A stretch of DNA of 45,860 nucleotides, taken from the NCBI RefSeq assembly GCF_008016535.1, contig NZ_SAXY01000002.1, positions 1 to 45,860 of the forward strand, written 5' to 3'. This DNA comes from Brachyspira pilosicoli (lineage in GTDB: Bacteria; Spirochaetota; Brachyspiria; Brachyspirales; Brachyspiraceae). The notes below the pieces were generated by a model, which was not told the origin of the DNA, made no database searches, and worked only from the letters and a program-made list of their open reading frames with translations. Positions 17,922-26,507 of the stretch are shown one piece after another. The stretch's first letter is position 1. Each line of letters opens with the position of its first letter. Both the position numbers and the translations under genes were made by a program.

Positions 17922-17936
17922 TGATATTATATAAAG
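17922..17936 (+). repeat. 15-bp target duplication, left flank of IS copy 2
   Basis: TGATATTATATAAAG abuts the IS left end. Its exact reverse complement abuts the right end of the oppositely oriented copy 3 (34650-34664), not the other side of copy 2. The duplication partners are therefore split between the two elements. Confidence 0.92.
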
Positions 17937-17980
17937 TGTTTAGGAGTGTGAGATATTGGACATTTTTTAGTATAAAAAAA

Positions 17981-18033
17981 GCAGTATCCTTGTTATAATA
18001 TTTTGAACATAAAACAAATAAAAAGGATGCTAC
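17981..18033 (+). promoter_or_regulatory. IS leader: internal promoter box and ribosome-site-hiding stem
   Basis: The left arm GCAGTATCCTT (17981-17991) is complementary to AAGGATGCTAC (18023-18033), which contains the transposase ribosome-binding site. TATAAT (17994-17999) lies in the loop. Transcripts entering from outside would contain both arms and hide the site, while a transcript starting inside the loop lacks the left arm. Copy 3 has A in place of G in the right arm, which improves the pairing. Confidence 0.6.
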
Positions 18034-18034
18034 T

Positions 18035-18970
18035 ATGAAAAAAGATTATAGCACAGAATTTAAATTATTTATAGTGGATGAAGCATTAGAAACTAAAAAT
18101 ATTAAAAGATTTTTAAAGATAGAAGAAATATCTAAATCCACTTTTTATACTTGGCTTAAGAAATATAAAGCCACTGGAACTATTGCTAATTTTAGCACTA
18201 GACCGAAAACTTCTCCAAATATCTTTAATAATCAAAAAGCTATTAATTTAATTATTAAACTCTATACTGAAGAGTATAGGGGAAAACATTATATTAAAGC
18301 ATATTTGAACCGTGAAGGCATTAAGATAGGTGTTACAGCTATAGAGAATGTACTAAAAAGAAATAATCTTTGGAGATATAAAACAAAAAAGAAAAAGAAG
18401 CGATATGATAAACGAAAATTTGTCTCTAAAATACAAAAAGAAGGCAAAATAGTTCAAATAGATACGAAATATATCAAATTAGGCAGAAAAACAGTTTATC
18501 AATTCACAGCTGTCGATTTAGCTACTCGTTATAGTTGGAGGCAGATCTATGAAGATAAAACACCTTATAGTGCTTTATTTTTCTTAAAATATGTCTTAAA
18601 AACTTCACCTTTTAAGATACAATCTATACAGACCGATAATGGTATAGAATATACTTATCGCTGTATTAATACTCCTAAAATAAATATTTTTGATGAATAC
18701 TGCTTAAAAAATAAATTAGAGAGGAGATATATTCCTGTAGCTACACCAAGATACAACGGTGTAGTAGAAAGAGTACACGGTATAGACGAAAGAGAATTTT
18801 ATTCACGATTAAATAAAAATATCACAGTAGAATTATTGAGAGAAAAATTAAAAGAATATACACATTTTTATAACAATCAAAGATTGATTTCTTCGTTATT
18901 GTATATTACAATCAAAGAAAGAATCAAAAATATTATAGCAAGTAAAAGTACAATATCTATGGCTCCATGA
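18035..18970 (+). CDS. IS481-like DDE transposase (copy 2)
   Basis: This 311-residue transposase has an N-terminal helix-turn-helix (EISKSTFYTWLKKYKATG, residues ~31-48), a second helical DNA-binding part with basic linker (KTKKKKKRYDKRK), and an rve integrase core. The catalytic acidic residues are in QIDTKY, QTDNG and GVVERVHG. It differs from copy 3 at about 17 residues, all outside the catalytic triad, so both look intact. ATG follows AAGGAT. The stop TGA overlaps an ATG at the very end of the element. Confidence 0.95.
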   Translation: MKKDYSTEFKLFIVDEALETKNIKRFLKIEEISKSTFYTWLKKYKATGTIANFSTRPKTSPNIFNNQKAINLIIKLYTEEYRGKHYIKAYLNREGIKIGVTAIENVLKRNNLWRYKTKKKKKRYDKRKFVSKIQKEGKIVQIDTKYIKLGRKTVYQFTAVDLATRYSWRQIYEDKTPYSALFFLKYVLKTSPFKIQSIQTDNGIEYTYRCINTPKINIFDEYCLKNKLERRYIPVATPRYNGVVERVHGIDEREFYSRLNKNITVELLREKLKEYTHFYNNQRLISSLLYITIKERIKNIIASKSTISMAP

Positions 18971-18972
18971 CA

Positions 18973-18987
18973 TGTAATTTTCTAATA
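18973..18987 (+). repeat. 15-bp target duplication, right flank of IS copy 2
   Basis: TGTAATTTTCTAATA directly follows the IS right end. Its exact reverse complement lies directly outside the left end of copy 3 (35702-35716). It is therefore the partner of copy 3's original duplication, displaced by inversion. Confidence 0.92.
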
Positions 18988-19025
18988 TAGTGCATTTTAC
19001 TTAGAAGAGAATGTAAAAGTTTTAG

Positions 19026-19053
19026 TTTACATAAGAAAATTATAGTTTATAAT
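19026..19053 (+). promoter_or_regulatory. promoter of the ankyrin gene
   Basis: TTTACA (19026-19031) and TATAAT (19048-19053) are spaced by 16 bp, 35 bases before the ankyrin ATG. It lies outside the IS, so the gene kept its own promoter. Confidence 0.6.
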
Positions 19054-19088
19054 GATTAACAATAATTTATATGTAACGGAAAATAATA

Positions 19089-20369
19089 ATGATAAAAAAA
19101 CTCCTAATACTATATATCCTAATAATAAACATATCATACGCACTAACAGAAAATGAAAATAAAATGATTAATGCTGTAAAAATAGGAGACATAAAAACTA
19201 TACAAAGCATGTTAAGTCAAAATGTTAATCCAAATATAAAAGATGAAAGAGGATTTTATTTAATACATATAGCAGCAGAAAACAACAAAACTAATTCTAT
19301 AAAAGCATTAAAAAACTCTCCATATTTGGATTTAAATAAATTATTAGATAAAAATACAAAAATTATAAAAAGCAATGAAACTATAGATGCTTCATATTTC
19401 TCTGCTATGGACATTGCTGCAATATACAACAATTTTGAAACATTAAAATTATTAATAGACTATGGAGCTAATATTAATTTTAAGATGATAGAAAAACCAA
19501 GAAGTGAATTTTTAGCTTCAAGATATTCTAACTCAAAAATATTAAGAGCATATTTAGATAAAAATATATATTTACTTATGAATAGCGAAGATGTTATATC
19601 AATAATGAAGTCTGCTATTTTTGGTGATAATGTAGAAAATATAAATTATTTAGTAAGAGAGCTTGGCATAGATGTAGACACTAAAGATACAAACACAATG
19701 CTTCATTATGCTTCTGGAGCTGGGGCTATAGAATCTATGAATACACTTATTTATCTTGGTGCTAATGTTGATAATACCAATTCTTATTTTCAAACAAGCC
19801 TGCATTATATTTTAGAAATTAATGCTAATAAAAAAATAGAAAGCGTAAAAATACTTTTAGATGGTAATGCAAATATTAATTTACAAGAAACAAATGGAAA
19901 CACTCCTTTACATTTATCATTAATTAATGCAAGCAAATCTCAAGACTACAGCAAAGTAATAGATATGCTCTTAGAAAAAAATGCAAATGTTAATATTACA
20001 AATAAAAATAATGAAATAGCATTAAATATAGCAGTAAAAAATAATGATTATAATAATTCTCTAAAACTCATAAATAAAGGTTCTGACATAAATCATATAG
20101 ATAAATATTATAGTCCTCTTCATATGGCAATAAAAAATAATAATGCAGAACTAGCAAAATCCTTAATAGATAATGGTGCTAATATAAGTTTGAGAGATAA
20201 AGAAAAAAATTACACACCATTAAATATGGCAATAGAAGTTGGAAACTTTGATATATGCAAACTTCTTGTAAAAAATGGTGCTGCTGTGGATAATGTTTCT
20301 ATAGAATTAGCAAAAAAATCTAAAAATGAAAATATTAGAAACCTTTTTGAAAGCAGCCGTATGAATTAA
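19089..20369 (+). CDS. secreted ankyrin-repeat protein
   Basis: This 426-residue protein has an N-terminal signal peptide (residues 1-18, KKLLILYILIINISYA) and many ankyrin repeats through the C-terminus. Typical units read NTPLHLSLINA, YSPLHMAIKNNNAELAKSLIDNGANISL and YTPLNMAIEVGNFDICKLLVKNGAAV. Ankyrin arrays bind protein partners, and the signal peptide places this one in the periplasm or outside the cell. No enzymatic domain is seen. The stop overlaps the convergent hisS by 4 bases. It lies in the inverted segment and would originally have been divergent from ftsY. Confidence 0.9.
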   Translation: MIKKLLILYILIINISYALTENENKMINAVKIGDIKTIQSMLSQNVNPNIKDERGFYLIHIAAENNKTNSIKALKNSPYLDLNKLLDKNTKIIKSNETIDASYFSAMDIAAIYNNFETLKLLIDYGANINFKMIEKPRSEFLASRYSNSKILRAYLDKNIYLLMNSEDVISIMKSAIFGDNVENINYLVRELGIDVDTKDTNTMLHYASGAGAIESMNTLIYLGANVDNTNSYFQTSLHYILEINANKKIESVKILLDGNANINLQETNGNTPLHLSLINASKSQDYSKVIDMLLEKNANVNITNKNNEIALNIAVKNNDYNNSLKLINKGSDINHIDKYYSPLHMAIKNNNAELAKSLIDNGANISLRDKEKNYTPLNMAIEVGNFDICKLLVKNGAAVDNVSIELAKKSKNENIRNLFESSRMN

Positions 20370-21616
20370 TTAATAAATTTAGCTATATCAGATAAAGCAA
20401 CATCTCTCTCTTCGCTAGTATCCATATTCTTTAGCTTAAACTTATTATTTTTTAATTCTTCTTCACCTACTATTAAAGCATATTTAGCATTTCTTTTGTT
20501 AGCAGATTTAAACTGATTTTTAATAGATTTAATATTATAATAAAAATCACAAGAAATATTTTTAGCTCTAAGAATCTGCATAATATTTAATACTTCATTT
20601 TGAGTCTCTTTAAAAGCTATAACAAAAACATCTAATCTATCATTTATAATGTTGTTATTGTTTTCAAGCACTATAAGAAGCCTCTCAAGCCCCATAGCAC
20701 TTCCAACAGCAGGAACATCTTTATTAGAATTAAAAATACCTATCAAATTGTCGTATCTTCCGCCTCCAAGTATGGCACTCTGTGAACCTAATGCATTAGT
20801 CTGCACCTCGAAAGCGGTTTTTGTATAATAATCAAGCCCCCGCACAAGCATATTGTCTATAGTAAAGTTCTGATTAATTTTTGTAAGCTCATTACATAAA
20901 GAATCAAAATGCTCTTTACATTCATCACATACATAATCATAAAACTTTGGTATATCTTTTAATATTTCTTTACACTTTTCATTTTTACAATCTAATATTC
21001 TTAAAATATTATTTTCGTATCTATTTTGGCAAGTTTCACAAAGCTCAGTTTTTTTATCTCCAATAGCTTCTCTAATAGCCTTATTATAATTAGGCTTACA
21101 ATTACTGCATCCAACAGTATTAATTAGTAAATTAACATTATCTATACCAAACTCTTTTAATATGTTGATATTTAAAGCTATAACTTCAGCATCTATTACA
21201 GGAGAAGTTCCCCCAATACATTCTATTCCAAATTGATTGAACTCTCTATATCTGCCCTTTTGAGGTCTCTCAGCCCTATACATAGTACCCAAATAAAAAA
21301 GCTTGTTAATAGCAAACTCATTTTGCAAAGAATTTTCAACATAAGCACGAGCAACCGAAGCAGTACCCTCAGGTCTTAAAGTAAGAGAACGTCCTCCCCT
21401 ATCTTCAAAGGTAAACATCTCCTTACCAACTATATCAGTACCCTCTCCAATGCCTCTAGTAAAAAGATCCGTATACTCAAATAAAGGAGTTCTTATTCTT
21501 TTATAACCATATAATCTTGCTATCTCTTTTATTTTATTTTCTATAAATTCTAATCTTTCTGCAGAATCATAGAAAAAGTCATTTGTACCTCTAGGTTTTT
21601 TTATATTAAGCATCAT
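20366..21616 (-). CDS. hisS: histidyl-tRNA synthetase
   Basis: This 416-residue class II aminoacyl-tRNA synthetase charges tRNA-His. Motif 1 region (KPRGTNDF, TPLFEYTDLFTRGIGE), motif 2 (TLRPEGTASVARAYVE, YRAERPQKGRYREFNQFGIE) and the HisRS-specific GLDYYTKTAFEV are present, with the C-terminal anticodon-binding domain. A Cys-rich insert (CSNCK, CETC, CDEC) of the kind found in some bacterial HisRS is present. Two ATGs in tandem start the frame; the second (21613) has better spacing to GGGG. Confidence 0.96.
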   Translation of the reverse strand: MMLNIKKPRGTNDFFYDSAERLEFIENKIKEIARLYGYKRIRTPLFEYTDLFTRGIGEGTDIVGKEMFTFEDRGGRSLTLRPEGTASVARAYVENSLQNEFAINKLFYLGTMYRAERPQKGRYREFNQFGIECIGGTSPVIDAEVIALNINILKEFGIDNVNLLINTVGCSNCKPNYNKAIREAIGDKKTELCETCQNRYENNILRILDCKNEKCKEILKDIPKFYDYVCDECKEHFDSLCNELTKINQNFTIDNMLVRGLDYYTKTAFEVQTNALGSQSAILGGGRYDNLIGIFNSNKDVPAVGSAMGLERLLIVLENNNNIINDRLDVFVIAFKETQNEVLNIMQILRAKNISCDFYYNIKSIKNQFKSANKRNAKYALIVGEEELKNNKFKLKNMDTSEERDVALSDIAKFIN

Positions 21617-21659
21617 ATCCCCGCAACTATTAATATTTTAAACAACGCTTAATATATAT

Positions 21660-22910
21660 CTATTGATTATTCATGTTATTGACTAATTTACCCTCTCTTA
21701 CTTCTATATGGAGCAAATTATAATAACCCTTAGTTACTTTTACTTTATTGTTATACATCTTATCAGCTATATAAATCTGTACATCATATTCGCCTTCAGG
21801 CAAATCAATAGTAAAATTATTATTATAAACATTATATTCTTTTCCAGCAATATTTATTCTAACATTATCATAAGTATTAACTTTATCTACAAGTACATTT
21901 AAAGTATATGTATCCACATTAGAGAAAGTTTCTATGCTCTCATCAACAATTACCTCATTCGTAATAAAGTCATTAGTATTTATCATCTCATTTGTAACTA
22001 CAGTATTTGTAAGTAAATCATCTGTAATAATATCATTAGTTACAGTTTCATTTGTTTCAATATAAAACTTTTCTGTAAATATTTTCTCTAAAGCTTCTCT
22101 CTCTTCTATAAGTCTTCTTCTATTATCGCCAGGGTCAGGCACTCGGCTTCTAGGAGGATATTCTTCAAAAGAAGGAGAAACCTGTACACCATATAGAGGC
22201 AATACTTTATCTTCTGGTATAATAGGCACAGAATCGCTAACTAAAGTATATATATTCATACCATTTTGTGTCCATTGATAAGTATTTGGTTTTACATCTT
22301 TAGGTGCAGGTATTTTAGCCAGCATTTCTGGAATACTTTTATAAGTAGCTGTAGCATAATCATATATTATAGCTACTGGATAAATTTGAGTTTCTTCAAG
22401 TGAAACTAATCTATTATAGTAAGTATTATATGTTTCTTTATCAAGATAATTTAAATATAATGCCCAATATACTGCAGTAGGATAATCAGGATCGAATGGA
22501 CTTGTATTTGCTATATAATAATTAAATATTCTAGCAGGCAATTCTTTATCTCCCGGTATAGTAGCAAGAAGCCCACCTAAATATAACATAGCTCTATTGT
22601 TAAAATAAAATACATTATCATTTGGTATTTCTAAAGCCTGTCTAAAATCGCTTGCTGCTCTATTAGCATCATCTATACTGCCATTATATCTGGCATATTT
22701 ATGATATCTGCTTATACCTCTATAAAAAATGAATATGCGTTTATCTACACCATAAGCATCAGAATATCCATTTTCTTCAAACCATTGTATAGCCTTTTTA
22801 GGAACTTGTCTTTGAAGTCTTTCCATATATTCTGGAAAAGTATAGTTATTTTGTGCCATTAAAGGTGATAAGATAGATATCATTAAAATTATAGAAATTA
22901 TCTTTTTCAT
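21660..22910 (-). CDS. secreted protein with helical repeats and PEGA-like C-terminal domain
   Basis: This 416-residue protein has a signal peptide (residues 1-19, ending PLMAQ). The N-terminal ~220 residues are helical, Tyr-rich and TPR-like (ISRYHKYARYNGSIDDANRAASDFRQAL). A Thr-Asn-rich spacer follows (~280-325, repeated TN-D/E units), then a C-terminal beta domain resembling PEGA (NVLVDKVNTYDNVRINIAGKEY, DLPEGEYDVQIYI). PEGA domains occur on surface and periplasmic proteins. The function is unknown. It shares a ~200-base divergent intergenic region with the GHL10 gene, and GAGGAAA precedes the start. Confidence 0.82.
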   Translation of the reverse strand: MKKIISIILMISILSPLMAQNNYTFPEYMERLQRQVPKKAIQWFEENGYSDAYGVDKRIFIFYRGISRYHKYARYNGSIDDANRAASDFRQALEIPNDNVFYFNNRAMLYLGGLLATIPGDKELPARIFNYYIANTSPFDPDYPTAVYWALYLNYLDKETYNTYYNRLVSLEETQIYPVAIIYDYATATYKSIPEMLAKIPAPKDVKPNTYQWTQNGMNIYTLVSDSVPIIPEDKVLPLYGVQVSPSFEEYPPRSRVPDPGDNRRRLIEEREALEKIFTEKFYIETNETVTNDIITDDLLTNTVVTNEMINTNDFITNEVIVDESIETFSNVDTYTLNVLVDKVNTYDNVRINIAGKEYNVYNNNFTIDLPEGEYDVQIYIADKMYNNKVKVTKGYYNLLHIEVREGKLVNNMNNQ

Positions 22911-23112
22911 TATTTTATTTCCTCAATAGTTACATATATTATTATTCATTATCGTCATAAAAAACATAAAAATAATAGCATATGCAAAAAACTAGAATTA
23001 TAATATAAATTTACATTATTATAGATATTTTGCAAGTACAAATTATAATTGCCTCAATAGTTTATATATAAATACCGAAAACTAATAAACAAATTTTTAT
23101 TTTGTAGGTTTT

Positions 23113-24924
23113 ATGAAAAAACAAATATTATTTATAACGATATTATTAACAATTATCTTATCATGTCAAAGTATAGAATATAAGGACAATAAAATTATTA
23201 ATAAAATGCTTTTAAATAGTATCGATGAAGATAGAAGCCAAAACCCTATGTATAGAGAATTTAGAGCTGCTTGGTTTTCAACAGTTGCTAATATTGATTG
23301 GCCTATAATGGGAGAAAGTGAAGTAAAACAAAAGGCTTTAATAATAAAATATTTAGATACTCTTTACAACAATAATTTTAACGCAGTTTTTGTTCAAGTT
23401 AAGCCTGATGCCGGAGTAATATTTAAATCAAAAATCAATCCTACTACTAGGTACTTTTTTGGTATTAATCCAGAAGATGAAAGAGATGATTACCCATTTA
23501 AAACAGATATGCTTGAGTTTATAATAAATGAAGCTCATAAAAGAAATATAGAAGTTCATGCTTGGTTTAACCCCTACAGAATATCATTAAAATACGATAC
23601 TAATAAAAGCTATGAAGAACAATTCTCCAAAAAAAATTTTATTCACACATATGTTTCAAATGGACTTAAGCCCGTTCATTGGTATGACAATAGATTATAT
23701 TTAGACCCTGGTGAACCTATAAGTGCAAAATATGTAATGGATTCTATTATAGAAGTAGTTGAGAACTATGATATAGACGGTATTCATTTTGATGATTATT
23801 TTTATCAAAACTCATTAAACGGCAAAACATATAGAGATTGGCCTGATAGTGTAAGCTCTTCAAAATATGCAAGCAATCTAGGATATGATGCCAATAACAC
23901 TTCTTATGATGATTATGGAGTTAATGGTTTATATGCTTGGAGAAGAAACAATATTAATAATTTAGTTAGCAGCATATATAAAGAAATAAAATTAAGAAAG
24001 CCTTATGTAAAATGGACTATATCACCTGCTGGAGTTTGGAGGAATAAACAGCCTTTAAGCGAATATAAGGGCTATATTAATGGAAGCGATAGTAAATCTT
24101 ATAATCCAAACTTTGATGCTTTGCATGCTGATGTTTTACTTTGGATGCTTAATGGACAAAAAACAGCAACTCTCAGCAATGCTACAGAAAAAGACGGTTT
24201 AAATAAAATGTATATTGATGCTATTATTCCTCAAATTTATTGGAGCTCTTCGCATCAAACAGTACCTTTCGATAAAATGGTTGATTGGTGGATAGGTGAA
24301 GCAAGAAAATCTACAAACAAAAATATTGCTGACATATATATAGGACATGCTTTATATAAAATGGGAAGAGAAGATAAATATGAACCTTGGAAAGATGTAT
24401 GGGTGATGTCTAAGCAAGTTGATTATATAAGATATGTCGGCAGAGATTATATAAAGGGCTCTTCATTTTTTACTATGCATAATATGTATTTAAATGATGT
24501 AGGCACTGGTGATTATGGATATAAGGCTATTGATAATATAAAGAAAAATAATTATATATTCAAAGCAGTAGTTCCAAAAATGAACACAATGAGAGATATT
24601 AATACTCCTCCTTTAAAATTGGAAAATCCAAGTTTAAAAAAATCTTTTGGTGTAAATGTAATTAGTTTTACAGACCCTAATGAATATAAGATTGATAAAT
24701 ACTCTCATGTTTTAAATGGCGTTTCAGTTTATTATGTAATATATAGAAAAAAACTAAATGACGGCAAACTTGAAATTCTAGATAAAATTAGAAGAGAAGA
24801 TTTTAATACTAATTGTAAGATAGTTTATAGAGATGAAAAAGCTAATAAAAACATTAAATATATCTATTATGTTACTGCTTTAGATAGAATACATAATGAA
24901 AGCGAATATCTTGTAATACAATAA
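23113..24924 (+). CDS. GHL10-family (DUF187) glycoside hydrolase lipoprotein
   Basis: This 603-residue protein has a lipoprotein signal with lipobox ILSC (Cys ~18). The TIM-barrel motifs of GHL10/DUF187 are visible in order: EFRAAWFSTVANIDWP, VFVQVKPDAGVIF, VHAWFNPYRIS, DGIHFDDYFYQ, WTISPAGVWR and AIIPQIYWS. The C-terminal ~90 residues look like a fibronectin-type fold (YVIYRKKLNDGKLEIL). Some family members (E. coli DigH) cut peptide-free peptidoglycan strands. The conserved acidic residues in the FDD motif support activity. The SpoIID gene follows on the same strand. Confidence 0.9.
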   Translation: MKKQILFITILLTIILSCQSIEYKDNKIINKMLLNSIDEDRSQNPMYREFRAAWFSTVANIDWPIMGESEVKQKALIIKYLDTLYNNNFNAVFVQVKPDAGVIFKSKINPTTRYFFGINPEDERDDYPFKTDMLEFIINEAHKRNIEVHAWFNPYRISLKYDTNKSYEEQFSKKNFIHTYVSNGLKPVHWYDNRLYLDPGEPISAKYVMDSIIEVVENYDIDGIHFDDYFYQNSLNGKTYRDWPDSVSSSKYASNLGYDANNTSYDDYGVNGLYAWRRNNINNLVSSIYKEIKLRKPYVKWTISPAGVWRNKQPLSEYKGYINGSDSKSYNPNFDALHADVLLWMLNGQKTATLSNATEKDGLNKMYIDAIIPQIYWSSSHQTVPFDKMVDWWIGEARKSTNKNIADIYIGHALYKMGREDKYEPWKDVWVMSKQVDYIRYVGRDYIKGSSFFTMHNMYLNDVGTGDYGYKAIDNIKKNNYIFKAVVPKMNTMRDINTPPLKLENPSLKKSFGVNVISFTDPNEYKIDKYSHVLNGVSVYYVIYRKKLNDGKLEILDKIRREDFNTNCKIVYRDEKANKNIKYIYYVTALDRIHNESEYLVIQ

Positions 24925-25008
24925 ATATATCAAGTAGTTTTATTAACTTCCGATATTAATTTACGATAATTAAAAAACTACATTTATTTTTGGAGGAAAA
25001 ATATATTT

Positions 25009-26154
25009 ATGAAATTAAATAGATTTTTATTTCTAATATTAGTCTTATTTATAATTAATTCTATTTTTGCATTTGCTCAAATTAATAGTATAAGAGTATA
25101 TTTAACAGATGTAAAAGCTCCATATACAATCAATATAAAAGGTCCATACAAGGCATATAATTATAAATATGAAAGTGAAATAATATCAGGCTTAACCAAT
25201 GAAACAGTAATGGTTGTAGAAAACAGATTAGGCTTAAAGGTTAATGATGTTGGAGTTTATAAAGAGGGAATAGTTTTTGAAACTAAAGATGGTTTTACAT
25301 TAAACGGCAAAGAATATTATGGTTCATTAAAGTTTATACCTTACAACGACACTATGATAGTAATTAATGAATTAGATATTGAAGATTATGTTAAAGGAGT
25401 ATTACCTCATGAAATGTCTCCTTCTTGGCCTATGGAAGCATTAAAAGCACAGGCTGTTGCTGCACGTACTTATGCTATATTTCATATATTAAAAAACAAT
25501 AATGAAAAACCTTTCGATGTTGATAATACTACAAAATATCAAGTATACAACGGCAGAGAAAAAATTAATTGGAACACAGAGCAGGCAGTAGACAGAACAA
25601 AATCTGAAATAGCTGTATATAATAATAAAGTAATAGCTACATATTTTAGTGCTTTATGCGGAGGATACACTGACAGTGCTAAAAATGTGTTTGGTGCTAA
25701 TGTGCCATATTTAGAGGGAGTTGAATGTCCTTATTGTAATGCTCAAATAAAACCTTGGACTAATGCTTTAAGTTATAAAGAATTAAATAATGACTTTGCT
25801 TTAGAAGCTAATGAAAACTCTTCTATAAAAGTAAATAAAGACCCTAAATCTGGAAAGGCTATTAATATAAAAATAGATGAAAAAGATATACCTTCAAGAA
25901 ATTTCAGAAATAAATTATCTCCTGTAATAGTGCCTTCTTTACAGTTTAATATAGAGAAAGTTGATAATGGAATAATAATCACTGGTAAAGGAAGCGGACA
26001 TGGTGTTGGTATGTGTCAGTGGGGAGCATTTGGTATGGCTCAAGTAAAAAAAGACTATAAAGAAATTTTGAAATTCTATTATAAAGGCATAGAAATAGTT
26101 GATTACAATAAAGTAAATATAAAACTTGAACCAGATATATGGATTGAAAATTAA
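25009..26154 (+). CDS. SpoIID/LytB-domain cell-wall protein
   Basis: This 381-residue protein has a signal peptide (about residues 1-24, ending FAFAQ). The SpoIID domain is clear: DYVKGVLPHEMSPSWP with the catalytic-type Glu in PHEM, LKAQAVAARTYA, TYFSALCGGYT and the C-terminal GSGHGVGMCQWGA. SpoIID is a lytic transglycosylase in spore formers; in non-sporulating bacteria these proteins are less studied. A GGAGG at 24992 is 12 bases from the ATG, a wide spacing. A terminator follows at 26180. Confidence 0.92.
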   Translation: MKLNRFLFLILVLFIINSIFAFAQINSIRVYLTDVKAPYTINIKGPYKAYNYKYESEIISGLTNETVMVVENRLGLKVNDVGVYKEGIVFETKDGFTLNGKEYYGSLKFIPYNDTMIVINELDIEDYVKGVLPHEMSPSWPMEALKAQAVAARTYAIFHILKNNNEKPFDVDNTTKYQVYNGREKINWNTEQAVDRTKSEIAVYNNKVIATYFSALCGGYTDSAKNVFGANVPYLEGVECPYCNAQIKPWTNALSYKELNNDFALEANENSSIKVNKDPKSGKAINIKIDEKDIPSRNFRNKLSPVIVPSLQFNIEKVDNGIIITGKGSGHGVGMCQWGAFGMAQVKKDYKEILKFYYKGIEIVDYNKVNIKLEPDIWIEN

Positions 26155-26179
26155 TTTATTTTTTAATAATTAAATATAA

Positions 26180-26206
26180 ACGCTCTTTTATTAAAGGGCG
26201 TTTTTT
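26180..26206 (+). terminator. rho-independent terminator after the SpoIID gene
   Basis: ACGCTCTTT, loop TATT and AAAGGGCGT form a 9-bp stem with one G-T pair, followed by six T residues. It ends the GHL10-SpoIID unit. Confidence 0.88.
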
Positions 26207-26313
26207 ATTTATAAAATTTATTTCAAAAGTAAATTAATAAATATTTATATTGTTTTAATTTTACTGATTATAAATATATATTAAATAATGATATATGTTT
26301 GTAGCTATATTAC

Positions 26314-26388
26314 ATAAAAAATGCAGTTCTTTTGCTTCTTTTATACCAATAAAAGAAGTGGGGTGCGGGGCAAAGCCCTGCAAATATC
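26314..26388 (+). repeat. dispersed two-hairpin intergenic repeat, copy B
   Basis: This is the cleanest copy. A perfect 10-bp stem CTTCTTTTAT / ATAAAAGAAG (26335-26358, loop ACCA) is followed by TGCGGGGC / GCCCTGCA around AAA (26364-26382). It has the same orientation as copy A. It lies in the 353-base spacer between the SpoIID gene and the aldehyde dehydrogenase remnant. The spacer otherwise holds the terminator at 26180, the hairpin at 26431 and featureless A+T-rich DNA. Confidence 0.88.
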
Positions 26389-26430
26389 TTAATTTAAACA
26401 AATAATTTTTATATTGATGTATGTTTTATT

Positions 26431-26456
26431 CAACTTTTTCCCGCAGCAAAAAGTTG
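26431..26456. repeat. perfect 9-bp inverted repeat with G+C-rich loop
   Basis: CAACTTTTT and AAAAAGTTG enclose CCCGCAGC, and the right arm is followed by another GCAAAAAGTGC. Neither strand has a T-tract after the stem, so it is not a standard terminator. The CCCGC core recalls the structured island at 28081. Confidence 0.6.
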
Positions 26457-26507
26457 CAAAAAGTGCAAATTTACAGAACTTAAATCATATTATATATAAA
26501 ATAATTT

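Larger units (their letters stand above)
17937..18972 (+). mobile_element. IS481-like element, copy 2 (complete, 1036 bp)
   Basis: Boundaries come from comparison of all four copies: TGTTTAGGAG on the left and CTCCATGACA on the right. The ends form an imperfect inverted repeat (TGT, GGAG, AGATATTG.AC in register). It holds a single transposase gene. TGT ends, one frame, about 1 kb, and a long (15-bp) target duplication fit the IS481 family. Its two flanks do not match each other; each matches a flank of copy 3 instead. Confidence 0.95.

Noticed and set aside
26431-26456. Hairpin considered as terminator for the aldehyde dehydrogenase remnant
   Set aside because: No T-tract follows the stem on either strand.
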